Source of the DNA: Bradyrhizobium lablabi
GTDB taxonomy: Bacteria > Pseudomonadota > Alphaproteobacteria > Rhizobiales > Xanthobacteraceae
DNA length: 64,000 nt
Assembly: GCF_018129385.1 (NCBI RefSeq)
Contig: NZ_JAFCLN010000001.1
Coordinates: 496,001-560,000, forward strand
Direction: 5' to 3'
Shown here: positions 21,617 through 30,631 of the stretch, piece by piece
Numbering within the stretch: the first letter of the stretch is position 1
How the letters are laid out: each line of letters begins with the position of its first letter
Program-made: the position numbers and the translations under genes
The notes under the pieces: model-generated
What the model saw: the letters and a program-made list of their open reading frames with translations, nothing else
Databases searched by the model: none
Told to the model about the DNA's origin: nothing

Positions 21617-21770
21617 GCAGCGAACATAACACGGCGCGAGAACAAATCAAGAACATCAGCGCAAGATTCACCGTGGAGCGATGGAAACCTTTGCCGCAAA
21701 AATCCGCAACGGGACGGCTGATTTGAATGTGACAAGGTGATAACAAGCTGCGTTTTCCACTGTTTTGAGC

Positions 21771-21786
21771 TAATGAAGCCTCATTA
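21771..21786. promoter_or_regulatory. Short perfect dyad abutting a start codon
   Basis: TAATGA and TCATTA flank AGCC and directly touch the ATG at 21787. It could be an operator for the following glycosyltransferase gene or chance. Confidence 0.25.
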
Positions 21787-22356
21787 ATGTTGAGCGTGAT
21801 CATTCCCACGGAAGGTGTCGAACAACCGGCCGTCGCAACCCTTGCGGCTTTGGTGCCGGGCGCCGCCGCGGGAATCATTCGCGAGGTGCTGCTGGTCGAT
21901 CGCTCCGGGTCCGCCGTGATCGAGCGCGTCGCCGACGTCGCCGGTTGCCGTTTCCTCGCCGCCGAGGGATCGCGTGCTGCGGCCCTGGCGGCCGGCGCCA
22001 AACAGGCGCGCTCGCCCTGGCTGATGTTCCTGCATGCCGGCGCGGTGCTCGATTCCGGCTGGATCGAGGAAACCACCCAGTTCGTCAACAACGTCGCCAG
22101 CAGCGGCCGGCCCCGCGCCGGGATCTTTCGCTATGCCCGCTCGCCCTACGCCGAAACGCGCTTCAGCGACGGTTTCAGACTGCTTGCCCGCATGATCGCG
22201 GGGCCATCGGCCGAACAGGGGCTGCTGATCGCGCGCGACCATTACGACCGGCTTGGCGGCTACCGGCCGGATGGCCGCCGCTCGGAGGCCCGCCTGCTGC
22301 GCCAGCTCGGCCGCTCCTCGCGCATCATGCTGCGCAGCCGGATCATGGTCGCCTGA
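21787..22356 (+). CDS. Small GT2-like glycosyltransferase
   Basis: 189 residues. The N-terminus MLSVIIPTEG and the segment AAGAKQARSPWLMFLHAGAV resemble the Rossmann-type GT-A family 2 core with a degenerate metal-binding motif (HAGAVL where many members have LDADT). The protein is shorter than typical GT2 enzymes. Sugar donor and acceptor unknown. It is followed by a MarR-GNAT gene whose own promoter lies between. Confidence 0.7.
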   Translation: MLSVIIPTEGVEQPAVATLAALVPGAAAGIIREVLLVDRSGSAVIERVADVAGCRFLAAEGSRAAALAAGAKQARSPWLMFLHAGAVLDSGWIEETTQFVNNVASSGRPRAGIFRYARSPYAETRFSDGFRLLARMIAGPSAEQGLLIARDHYDRLGGYRPDGRRSEARLLRQLGRSSRIMLRSRIMVA

Positions 22357-22472
22357 GACAGGCCGGAGCCACCCCGCTCGCACCGCTCGACCAAAATATC
22401 GAAAACAACCCCATGCACAGTAGGCCGTGGCCGTTGGCGGCACCGATCGCCCCGCTGCCCGCGAAAATATAC

Positions 22473-22506
22473 TTGCCAAAGTCAAATAATTATTTGACAA
22501 TGGCAA
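22473..22506. promoter_or_regulatory. 34-bp palindrome, probable MarR operator
   Basis: TTGCCAAAGTCAAATAA is followed directly by TTATTTGACAATGGCAA, a palindrome with two mismatched pairs. It ends 16 bases before the ATG of the MarR-GNAT gene, within the expected promoter. Its size and AT-rich centre fit an autoregulatory MarR operator. Confidence 0.65.
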
Positions 22507-22522
22507 ATATTTGAGGTGCACG

Positions 22523-23449
22523 ATGGCGATACGAGAATCCGGCGGCGAAATTTCTGCAATTCGCGCGTTCAACCGCTTCTACACACACAAGCTCGGCGTG
22601 TTCGACCAGCATTTCATGAAGAGCCCGTTCTCGCTGAGCGAGGGCCGGGTGTTGTACGAACTCGCCCACCGGGACGACCTCGCAGCCAAACAGATCGGCA
22701 TCGAGCTTGGCCTCGATGCGGGCTACCTGAGCCGCCTGATCCAGAATTTCGACGAAAAAGGCCTCGTCACCCGCCAGCCCCTGCCCTCGGACCGCCGGCA
22801 ATACCAGCTCAGCCTGACGGCCAAGGGACGGCAGGCCTTTGCCAAGCTCGATCGCAGCTCGGACGATCAGGTCATAGCCATGATTGAGGGATTGGCGGAT
22901 GACGATCGCCGGCGCCTGGTGGCGGCGATGGCCACCATCCAGCACCTGCTCGGCACGGCCGATGCGCCCAAGCCCGCCGTCCTGCGCGATCCGCGCCCCG
23001 GCGACATGGGCTGGGTGATCTCGAGCCAGGCAAAGGCCTATGCCGAGGAATATGGCTGGGACATCAGCTACGAGGCGCTGGTCGCTGAAATCTGCGCGCA
23101 GTTCATCAAGAACTATGACGCTTCGCGCGAGCATTGCTGGATTGCGGAAGCAGACGGCCTGCCGATTGGGTCGATCTTCCTGGTGAAGGGCAGCGACGAC
23201 ATCGCGAAGCTGCGGCTGTTGCTGGTGGACAAAAAGGCGCGCGGGCTTGGCGTCGGCCGCGCGCTCGTCGAGCAATGCATCCGCTCGGCGCGCGAGAGAG
23301 GCTACAAAAAGATGACGCTGTGGACGCAGAGCATCCTGGTCGCCGCGCGCGGAATCTACCAGAGCGCCGGCTTCAAGCTGGTGGCGAGCGAACCGCACCA
23401 CAGCTTTGGCGTCGATCTCGTGGGCGAGACCTGGGAGCGCGAGCTGTGA
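22523..23449 (+). CDS. MarR-type regulator fused to a GNAT acetyltransferase
   Basis: 308 residues. The N-terminal winged helix is MarR-like: helices about 35-75 (LSEGRVLYELAHRDDLAAKQ, then LDAGYLSRLIQNF) and a wing near 84-97 (TRQPLPSDRRQYQLSL). The C-terminal half (about 155-308) is a GNAT fold with the acetyl-CoA motif RGLGVGRALVEQ. Such fusions are found in Proteobacteria, and the acetylated substrate is unknown. ATG 22523 is preceded by GAGGTG. The TGA stop overlaps a GTG that starts a 49-codon frame. Confidence 0.9.
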   Translation: MAIRESGGEISAIRAFNRFYTHKLGVFDQHFMKSPFSLSEGRVLYELAHRDDLAAKQIGIELGLDAGYLSRLIQNFDEKGLVTRQPLPSDRRQYQLSLTAKGRQAFAKLDRSSDDQVIAMIEGLADDDRRRLVAAMATIQHLLGTADAPKPAVLRDPRPGDMGWVISSQAKAYAEEYGWDISYEALVAEICAQFIKNYDASREHCWIAEADGLPIGSIFLVKGSDDIAKLRLLLVDKKARGLGVGRALVEQCIRSARERGYKKMTLWTQSILVAARGIYQSAGFKLVASEPHHSFGVDLVGETWEREL

Positions 23450-23595
23450 AGGCCGAGCGTCGCGATGCACCGCGGCGCTTAACGCCGGAATTGCTGGCGT
23501 TCTACAAACTGCGCGCAAAGCAGCTTCGCGACCAGGCTTATGTCGATGCGGTGTCGGCGGTGTGGGCGTGGCTGAAAAGGCTTGCACGCCGTTGA
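23446..23595 (+). CDS. Small protein coupled to the MarR-GNAT gene
   Basis: 49 residues from GTG 23446, overlapping the previous stop as GTGA. The sequence is basic (about eleven Arg/Lys) and predicted helical: LTPELLAFYKLRAKQLRDQA, then SAVWAWLKRLARR at the end. The overlap suggests translational coupling. No family recognised. Confidence 0.55.
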   Translation: MKAERRDAPRRLTPELLAFYKLRAKQLRDQAYVDAVSAVWAWLKRLARR

Positions 23596-23613
23596 CGCCT
23601 CTCCTCTTTGTTT

Positions 23614-23661
23614 GAGCATGATCTTTCGGAAAACCGGTCTCCACTTTTCCGGATTATGCTC
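23614..23661. repeat. Palindromic interspersed repeat, family A, copy 3
   Basis: GAGCATGATC to GATTATGCTC with CGGAAAACCGGTCTCCACTT inside. Base 23661 is the first base of the cta triplet that is the moaB stop codon on the minus strand. Confidence 0.85.
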
Positions 23662-24221
23662 TACGCCGACGCGCCCTTCGCCTTCGGGCGGCGCAGATGC
23701 TCGTCCAGCCGCGGCATGATCTCGACGAAATTGCAGGGCCGCGTCCGGTAGTCGAGCTGTGCCGCCAAAATGCCGTCCCAGCCGTCGCGGCAGGCGCCGG
23801 GAGATCCCGGCAGGCAGAAGATGAAGGTCGCATTCGCCACGCCCGCGGTGGCGCGGCTCTGCACGGTGGAGGCGCCGATCTTGGCGTGGCTGAGCATGTG
23901 GAAGGCGATCGAAAAACCGTCCATGCGCTTTTCGAACAGCGGCTCGATGGCTTCCGGCGTCACGTCGCGGCCGGTGAAGCCGGTGCCGCCGGTGGTGATG
24001 ATGGCGTCGACGCCGGCGTCAGCGATCCATTTGCGGATCACCGCGCGGATTTCCTCGACGTCATCAGTGACGATTTCGCGCGCGGCGAGCTTGTGACCGG
24101 CGGATGTCAGGCGGTCGGCCAGTGTCGTGCCGGACTTGTCATCCGCGAGCGAGCGCGTGTCGGAGACGGTCAGCACCGCGATGTTGAGCGGCACGAATTG
24201 TTTGGTTTCGTCGATGGACAT
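23661..24221 (-). CDS. moaB: Molybdenum cofactor biosynthesis protein B
   Basis: 186 residues. A MoaB/MogA-type molybdopterin-binding protein that adenylylates molybdopterin in the family. The motifs AVLTVSDTRSLADDKSG, then ITTGGTGFTGRDVTPEA and FCLPGSPGACRDGWD are typical. The start ATG is at 24221 (minus strand MSIDETKQFVPL). No other molybdenum cofactor gene is nearby. Confidence 0.93.
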   Translation of the reverse strand: MSIDETKQFVPLNIAVLTVSDTRSLADDKSGTTLADRLTSAGHKLAAREIVTDDVEEIRAVIRKWIADAGVDAIITTGGTGFTGRDVTPEAIEPLFEKRMDGFSIAFHMLSHAKIGASTVQSRATAGVANATFIFCLPGSPGACRDGWDGILAAQLDYRTRPCNFVEIMPRLDEHLRRPKAKGASA

Positions 24222-24235
24222 TGCGACCTATCTTT

Positions 24236-24392
24236 CGTGTCCCGGACGCGGTGCAGCGTCCTTCACGCTGCTCCGCAGAGCCGGGACCCATTCTTAATGG
24301 CCGGCTCGAAACGTGGGCCCCGGCTCTGCAGCGCACCGCAGGAGTCGCGCTTCGCGCGATCCCGGACGCGCTGCGCAGCGTCCGGGGCACGA
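24236..24392. repeat. Inverted repeat, family E
   Basis: CGTGTCCCGGACGCGGTGC... and its near-complement ending GCGTCCGGGGCACGAG, with CAGAGCCGGGACCCAT and CCCCGGCTCTGC inside. The same words occur at 40951-41075. Confidence 0.75.
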
Positions 24393-24395
24393 GAC

Positions 24396-25328
24396 TTACA
24401 ACGCGCCCGCGCCAAAGGTGTTGCAGGCCTGCACGGTGCCCTGCTGATAGCCGGTCATGAACCATTGCCTGCGCTGCGCGGCGGAGCCGTGGGTGAAGCT
24501 ATCAGGCACCACTCTGCCCGTCGCCTGGCGTTGCAGCGTGTCGTCGCCGATCGCGGTGGCGGTCTTGAGCGCCGCATCGATATCGCCGGCTTCGACGAAG
24601 CCCGGGCGCTTCTTTTCCTCGCGGTTGACCCAGACGCCGGACAGACAGTCGGCCTGCAACTCGACTTTCACCTGCAACGCATTGGCTTCCGCCTTGCTGC
24701 CGGCCTGCTGCTGCGCGCGCTGCACGCGCGGCAGGATGCCGAGCAGGTTCTGGATATGATGGCCGGCCTCATGCGCGATGATATAGGCCGTCGTGAAGTT
24801 GCAGGCAGATTTGCCCGAACAGCCGCGGAAGCGCGTCTCGACCTCGCGGAAGAACGCGGTGTCGAGGAAGATCGTGCGGTCCGGCGGACAATAGAACGGT
24901 CCCATCGCCGACTGCGCCATGCCGCAGCGCCCGCCATTGGTGGCGTTGCGGAACAGGACGATTTTCGGGCCGGTATAGTTCTGGCCGCTGGCCTTGAAGA
25001 TTTCGCTCCAGCGGTCGTCGAGCTCGCCGAGGATGCCCGCGATCATGCTGCCCATCTCGTCGGTCGGCGCACCGGTCTTGCCCTGGCGGGAGGGACGATC
25101 CTGCTGATAGCTCGGCGCCTGCCCGCCGCCGGAGAGTATCTCGGCGCCGCCGATCAGGATGCGCGGATCGATGCCAAAGGCGTAGCCGAGCAGGCCGAGC
25201 ACGATGATGGTGCCGATGCCGAGACCGCCGCCGCCCATCGGCACGCCGAAGCCGCCGCCGCCACCCATGCCGCCACTGTCGCGACGGTCATCGATCTCGT
25301 CGCTGCGGCGAAAGTCATCGTAGCGCAT
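24396..25328 (-). CDS. Neutral zinc metallopeptidase (YpfJ family)
   Basis: 310 residues. A Gly-rich N-terminal tail (about residues 19-36) is followed by one transmembrane helix near 37-52 and a periplasmic metallopeptidase domain. The zinc motif HEAGH is at 186-190 in AYIIAHEAGHHIQNLLG. Conserved CGMAQSAMGPFYCPPDRTI lies upstream. The family is annotated as neutral zinc metallopeptidases; substrate unknown. Divergent from ccrM. Confidence 0.93.
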   Translation of the reverse strand: MRYDDFRRSDEIDDRRDSGGMGGGGGFGVPMGGGGLGIGTIIVLGLLGYAFGIDPRILIGGAEILSGGGQAPSYQQDRPSRQGKTGAPTDEMGSMIAGILGELDDRWSEIFKASGQNYTGPKIVLFRNATNGGRCGMAQSAMGPFYCPPDRTIFLDTAFFREVETRFRGCSGKSACNFTTAYIIAHEAGHHIQNLLGILPRVQRAQQQAGSKAEANALQVKVELQADCLSGVWVNREEKKRPGFVEAGDIDAALKTATAIGDDTLQRQATGRVVPDSFTHGSAAQRRQWFMTGYQQGTVQACNTFGAGAL

Positions 25329-25492
25329 GATGGTTTTCCCTCATTCCCTGCCCGCTGGCACTGCGTGTGCGCAAAGCCTAACGCGGCACAGACGTAAAAT
25401 TTCCATTCCGTTAATCAATAGCCCGCCCGGCAAATATTGCCTAGTGCACCTGTGCGCGCACGGACCGCCAATCTCGCCCAACAACTTTGTCC

Positions 25493-25507
25493 TTAAGTCG
25501 ATTTTTA
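25493..25507 (+). promoter_or_regulatory. Possible CtrA-like box upstream of ccrM
   Basis: TTAA at 25493-25496, seven bases, then TTTA at 25504-25507: one mismatch to the CtrA site TTAA-N7-TTAA. It lies 82 bases before the ccrM ATG. In Caulobacter ccrM is CtrA-regulated, which makes it plausible, but a single imperfect site is weak evidence. Confidence 0.3.
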
Positions 25508-25569
25508 CTTTGCCGGGTCAATGTGTGGCCAGTCGGTTGTTTAGTCCCGCGTCGCCGACAGCGTCGCCT

Positions 25570-26722
<1,153 letters not shown>

Positions 26723-26962
26723 TTTACCGCCCGCCCCGTTCACCAATCGCATAGCCGTGACCGCGAGCCGGTGTTTGCGCATCGTAGCGTGCACAAGAAC
26801 CGTGGCCGAGTGGCGCGAAACGCGGCGCTGCCTATTGCCTCCGCAAACATCGACGGTAACCGGCATGACAGCCGCGCCATCTCTGCGGTTGGCCGCACAC
26901 CCTTCCGCCGTTATCCTGTGCGACAGAATTGCATTCATTTGACCCGATACGAGATTACGACC

Positions 26963-27289
26963 ATGCGCTCGCGAACATCCGAGTCGTTCATCGTCCTGCC
27001 GCTGCTGCCGATCTTCCTGCTTGGCGTCTTTCCGATCCTGCTGCTCAGCCTGATGGGACCTGCCGGACTGATCATCCTCGGCATCCTGATCGTCTGCGCC
27101 GGCTTCACCGACATCCTGGAAGCCAACACCAGCTTCAGCGAACAGCTCATCGTTCATGGCTACGCGCGGCCAACCGAGCGCGCAGGCCAGCGCCTGGCGC
27201 TGCGTTCGGAAATGCGCTTTGCGGCGCTCATGATCATCGCCGGTGCGGGCCTGGCGGTCGCCGGCGTTGCCGGCCTCGCATTCGCATAA
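26963..27289 (+). CDS. Hypothetical membrane protein
   Basis: 108 residues. ATG 26963 opens MRSRTSESFIVLPLLPIFLL with three hydrophobic segments at about 9-25, 29-46 and 88-107. The middle loop is charged (EANTSFSEQLIVHGYARPTE). No family recognised. The upstream in-frame stretch from 26771 is low in hydrophobicity and is left out. Confidence 0.6.
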   Translation: MRSRTSESFIVLPLLPIFLLGVFPILLLSLMGPAGLIILGILIVCAGFTDILEANTSFSEQLIVHGYARPTERAGQRLALRSEMRFAALMIIAGAGLAVAGVAGLAFA

Positions 27290-27421
27290 GGCTGCCTCAC
27301 CCTCTTTCTTGCAAAGTCGGCGCTTGCGCTTTCCGCCAGGTTTGCGCATGAAAATCCCTGCCCGCGGCAATGACGCCGCGACCCGATTTGCCGGGCCAAC
27401 AAGAAGCAGGGGAGACTTGCA

Positions 27422-28114
27422 GTGCTCAAATTCTATTTCAACGGTTCGCCCAACCCGACCAAGGTCGCGCTCTTCCTCGAAGAGTCCGGCCTGCCGTTCG
27501 AGGCGGTGGCGGTCGACACCCGCAAGGGCGACCAGTTCAGGCCGGAATTTCTGAAGGTCAATCCGAACAGCAAGGTGCCGGCGATCGACGATGACGGCGT
27601 CATCGTGTTCGACAGCAACGCCATCCTGCTCTACCTCGCCGAGAAGACCGGAAAATTCCTGCCCGCCGACACGCCGCAGAACCGCGCGCAGATGCTGTCG
27701 TGGCTGATGTTCGTCGCCACCGGCATCGGGCCCTATTCCGGCCAGGCGGTGCACTTCAAGCATTTCGCGCCGAAGGACCAGAACCACGACTACGCCCACA
27801 ACCGCTACCAGTTCGAGGCGCAGCGCCACTACGCCGTGCTCAACGAACATCTGGCCGGCCGCAAGTACATGGTGGGCGATACCTACACCATCGTCGACAT
27901 GGCGCTGTGGGGCTGGGCGCGGATGGCGGCATTCGTGATGAGCGACGAGGCGGCGGCGAAATATGCCAACGTCAAGCGTCTGGTCGACGAGATTTCCGCG
28001 CGTCCGGCGGCGGCCAAGGCGATTGGCCTGAAGGACAGGCACACCTTCAAGGCGGAGATGGACGACGAGGCGCGCGGCAACATGTTCCGCCATCTCAAGA
28101 CGAAGGTGGCTTAA
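27422..28114 (+). CDS. Glutathione S-transferase family protein
   Basis: 230 residues from GTG 27422, with GGGGAG about 6 bases upstream. The thioredoxin-like N-terminal domain (MLKFYFNGSPNPTKVALFLE, with VNPNSKVPAIDDD and VFDSNAILLYLAE) is followed by an alpha-helical C-terminal domain (GRKYMVGDTYTIVDMALWGW). It resembles the YfcG/nu-class disulfide-bond oxidoreductases. The glutathione partner is inferred. Confidence 0.9.
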   Translation: MLKFYFNGSPNPTKVALFLEESGLPFEAVAVDTRKGDQFRPEFLKVNPNSKVPAIDDDGVIVFDSNAILLYLAEKTGKFLPADTPQNRAQMLSWLMFVATGIGPYSGQAVHFKHFAPKDQNHDYAHNRYQFEAQRHYAVLNEHLAGRKYMVGDTYTIVDMALWGWARMAAFVMSDEAAAKYANVKRLVDEISARPAAAKAIGLKDRHTFKAEMDDEARGNMFRHLKTKVA

Positions 28115-28123
28115 GCCCTCGCA

Positions 28124-28300
28124 CGTCATTCCGGGACACGCGCCCTTGCGCGTGGACCCGGAAATTGGCAGGCGATGTACTCGCGGCCCATCCTTCGAGA
28201 CGCCCGCCAGGCGGGCTCCTCAGGATGAGGACGTACTTCGCGGCACAATCTGTGATCCTCATGGTGAGGAGCGCCGCTTGCGGCGCGTCTCGAACCATAG
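28124..28300. repeat. Composite palindromic repeats, families D and B
   Basis: A hairpin starting CGTCATTCCGGGACACG and ending GTGGACCCGGAA (28124-28163) precedes the family B modules CATCCTTCGAGACG... CAGGATGAGG and CCTCATGGTGAGG... CGTCTCGAACCAT. It sits between the GST gene and the ridA-like gene. Confidence 0.75.
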
Positions 28301-28335
28301 AGGCCGAATATATTCACAGACAGCGTAGTTGCCTT

Positions 28336-28740
28336 CTACGCGTCGATCGCCGCAACGACTTCGATCTCGATCAGCCAGCCCGGCCGCGCCAGCCGGCTTA
28401 CCACCACCAGCGTGCTCGCCGGCGGCTTCTCCTTGTTCATGTAGCGGTCGCGGACCGCCCGCATCTTCGGCAGATCGTCCTGGCTGACTTCCGCGACGAG
28501 ATAGGTGTTCATCTTGACGACATCGTTCAGGGTCGCACCGGCCGCCTCCAGCGCCAGCTTCAGGTTCTTGAACACCTGCTCGGTCTGCGCCGTGAGATCG
28601 CCCTCGCCGACCAGCTTGCCGGACGCATCGCTCGACACCTGGCCGGCGATATAGACCAGCGTTCCCTTGTTGACCTTCGCGACATGCGAATAGCCGGTCG
28701 GCGGCGGCAGCGTCGGCGGACTGAAGATTTCCTTGCTCAT
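28336..28740 (-). CDS. RidA family protein
   Basis: 134 residues. Reactive intermediate/imine deaminase A family. Conserved segments: GYSHVAKVNKGTLVYIAGQV near residue 18 and NMLKLALEAAGATLNDVVKMN-type text (QVFKNLKLALEAAGATLNDV). The enzyme hydrolyses enamine/imine intermediates from PLP chemistry. Its ATG overlaps the DUF1127 stop in ATGA, so the two are in one operon. Confidence 0.9.
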   Translation of the reverse strand: MSKEIFSPPTLPPPTGYSHVAKVNKGTLVYIAGQVSSDASGKLVGEGDLTAQTEQVFKNLKLALEAAGATLNDVVKMNTYLVAEVSQDDLPKMRAVRDRYMNKEKPPASTLVVVSRLARPGWLIEIEVVAAIDA

Positions 28741-28976
28741 GACAACCTCCCTTTCAATTCCCGCCAGAACGGCTTTGCCGTCTCGTCGGCGATTTCCGCC
28801 CGGCAGATTCCCATATCGTGCAATTCACGATCGCTCATGACAGCGAGCTGACGTCTGATACGGCTGCGCTCGCGCCATGTCAGAACCAGCATGAGCATTG
28901 ACCGGGCGATTGCAAGGATCGCGATCGGAAAAGGTCGCCGGTATCGCGGCCGGCTGCCCGCATAAAGGCTACTCAA
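28737..28976 (-). CDS. DUF1127 small protein
   Basis: 79 residues if TTG 28976 is used. The C-terminal RSRIRRQLAVMSDRELHDMG and the following ICRAEIADE are the DUF1127 signature, found in small Arg-rich proteins linked to stress and phosphate/RNA control in other rhizobia. The TTG lies five bases after the SnoaL-like stop codon and gives the usual family architecture; ATG 28898 would give a 53-residue protein. It overlaps the ridA-like start by four bases. Confidence 0.75.
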   Translation of the reverse strand: MSSLYAGSRPRYRRPFPIAILAIARSMLMLVLTWRERSRIRRQLAVMSDRELHDMGICRAEIADETAKPFWRELKGRLS

Positions 28977-28981
28977 TGATG

Positions 28982-29410
28982 TCAGCCTGCCGCCAGCTTG
29001 CGTTCGCGCGGGAACGGGCCGAGCACGCGCTCGACCAATGCCGAGTCGCAATACTCCTTGATCATTTTGATCTTGCCGTTCTCGATCCGCCACACCATGC
29101 AATACTGGTTGTCGTAGCGCAGGCCTGCCTTGGTGACGTTGTCGCCTTTTGCCTCGACCACCACATAGTCGCCCTCGGCGATGAAGTTGAACGCTACGGT
29201 TCTTGGTCGCACTGCGAAGAACGAGCGAAAATGGCCCATCAGGCCGTTCTGGATCGCATCGCGCCCTCGAAACTCATGCGACCAGGAGTACTGGCCGGTG
29301 ACGATCCAGACGGCGTCCTCGGCGAGATTGTCGGTGAAGGTGGTGCCGCTGCGGTTGGCGGAGTCGGTGTAGATCTGCTGGACCAGCTTCTTGTTGGCTT
29401 CGACGCTCAT
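28982..29410 (-). CDS. SnoaL-like (NTF2 fold) protein
   Basis: 142 residues. The NTF2-like fold used by SnoaL polyketide cyclases and related enzymes: DAVWIVTGQYSWSHEFRGRD, then VEAKGDNVTKAGLRYDNQY and WRIENGKIKMIKEYCDSAL. ATG 29410 is preceded by GGAG nine bases away (minus strand). Probably a small-molecule isomerase, cyclase or hydrolase; substrate unknown. First gene of a three-gene cluster opposite a LysR gene. Confidence 0.85.
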   Translation of the reverse strand: MSVEANKKLVQQIYTDSANRSGTTFTDNLAEDAVWIVTGQYSWSHEFRGRDAIQNGLMGHFRSFFAVRPRTVAFNFIAEGDYVVVEAKGDNVTKAGLRYDNQYCMVWRIENGKIKMIKEYCDSALVERVLGPFPRERKLAAG

Positions 29411-29423
29411 GGTGCTCTCCATG

Positions 29424-29441
29424 GATTGGCTGTTGCCAATC
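29424..29441. promoter_or_regulatory. Perfect 18-bp dyad between LysR and SnoaL-like genes
   Basis: GATTGGC and GCCAATC flank TGTT. It lies 14 bases before the SnoaL-like ATG and 57 bases before the LysR ATG, the usual place for a LysR operator. A second dyad, ATTCAT-TCC-ATGAAT (29490-29504), overlaps the LysR start codon. Confidence 0.5.
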
Positions 29442-29498
29442 ATGGCGCCGCAGTCGGCATTCTTCCAATCGATAGCGAATATGGTATTTATTCATTCC

Positions 29499-30422
29499 AT
29501 GAATTTGAATTCGCTTGACCTCAATCTGCTGGTGGCGCTCGACGCGCTCCTGAAAGAAGCCAGCGTCAGCCGGGCGGCGATGCGGATCGGGCTGTCGCAG
29601 CCGGCGGCGAGCCACGCGTTGCAGCGGCTGCGCGACCTGCTGCGCGATCCCTTGCTGGTGCGCAACGGCGCGCGGATGGAGCTGACGCCGCGGGCCCAGG
29701 CGTTGCGCGGGCCGTTGGCGCAAGCGCTCGACCAGGTGCGCGGACTTTTCGAGCCGGACGCGTTCGACGCTGCCAGCAGCGAGCGGCACTTTCGGCTGAT
29801 GATGCCGGATCTGGCCGTTGAGCTGCTGGTGCCGCCGCTGATGGAGAAGGTCACGAAGATAGCGCCGAACGTCACCATCGACGTGGTGCCGTGGCGCGGG
29901 CCGGCGATCTTCACCGCCGAATTCGCCCGCACGATCGACCTCGTCATCTCGATCGGCGACGCCTTCAAGGGCTTTCACCGCCAAAGGCTCTACACCGACA
30001 GCGACGCGCTGGCGGTGCGGCGCGGCCATCCCGTTGGTGCGCGGCTGAAGAAGCGCGAGGCGTTTCTGAAGGCACGTCATGTCGCCGTGATCATCCGCGG
30101 CCAGAGCCAGGATCTGATCGACATGTGGCTGCGCTCCAAGGGCATCGAGCGGCGCATCGCGCTGGTCGTGCCCGGCTATATCGAGGCGCTGCACGTCGCC
30201 GCCCGCACCGACCTCGTCGCCTTCGTGCCGCGCCGCCTGATCGGCGCGCTATCGAAGCAATTGTCGCTCGCAACCGTCGACCCGCCGCTCGATCCGGGCA
30301 TCGACGAGCAGTACATGTTCTATCCGACCCGCGCGCAGATGGACCCCGGCTCGATCTGGCTGCGCAACATCATGCTGGGCATCGGCCGGGAGATGGAGCG
30401 GGAGCGGAAAAAGCCGACGTAG
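29499..30422 (+). CDS. LysR family transcriptional regulator
   Basis: 307 residues. The N-terminal winged HTH (MNLNSLDLNLLVALDALLKE, SVSRAAMRIGLSQPAASHAL) and the C-terminal periplasmic-binding-like effector domain (about 90-300) are typical. ATG 29499 starts at the family N-terminus. It is divergent from the SnoaL/DUF1127/RidA cluster, which it probably controls; the effector is unknown. Confidence 0.93.
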   Translation: MNLNSLDLNLLVALDALLKEASVSRAAMRIGLSQPAASHALQRLRDLLRDPLLVRNGARMELTPRAQALRGPLAQALDQVRGLFEPDAFDAASSERHFRLMMPDLAVELLVPPLMEKVTKIAPNVTIDVVPWRGPAIFTAEFARTIDLVISIGDAFKGFHRQRLYTDSDALAVRRGHPVGARLKKREAFLKARHVAVIIRGQSQDLIDMWLRSKGIERRIALVVPGYIEALHVAARTDLVAFVPRRLIGALSKQLSLATVDPPLDPGIDEQYMFYPTRAQMDPGSIWLRNIMLGIGREMERERKKPT

Positions 30423-30470
30423 CGATTGTTGTCGTCACTGCGAAGCAAGGACGGATAACCCAACAAAGCC

Positions 30471-30573
30471 CGTCATCCCCCGCGAAGGCGGGGGATCCAG
30501 TATGCCGCGGCCTCACGGTTCGATCGCCGACGTCTCTGGAATACTGGGTCCCCCGCCTTCGCGGGGGACGACG
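30471..30573. repeat. Inverted repeat, family G
   Basis: CGTCATCCCCCGCGAAGGCG... and its near-complement ending CGCCTTCGCGGGGGACGACG. A related element lies at 54295-54437. Confidence 0.8.
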
Positions 30574-30631
30574 AGTGAGCGTGTAGCGCCATCATTGAAA
30601 ATGGCGGTAAGGCGCGAGCCTTCTCACTCCC

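Noticed and set aside
26771..26962. N-terminal extension of the membrane protein at 26963
   Set aside because: The stretch is not hydrophobic, has no ribosome site and reads as chance coding.
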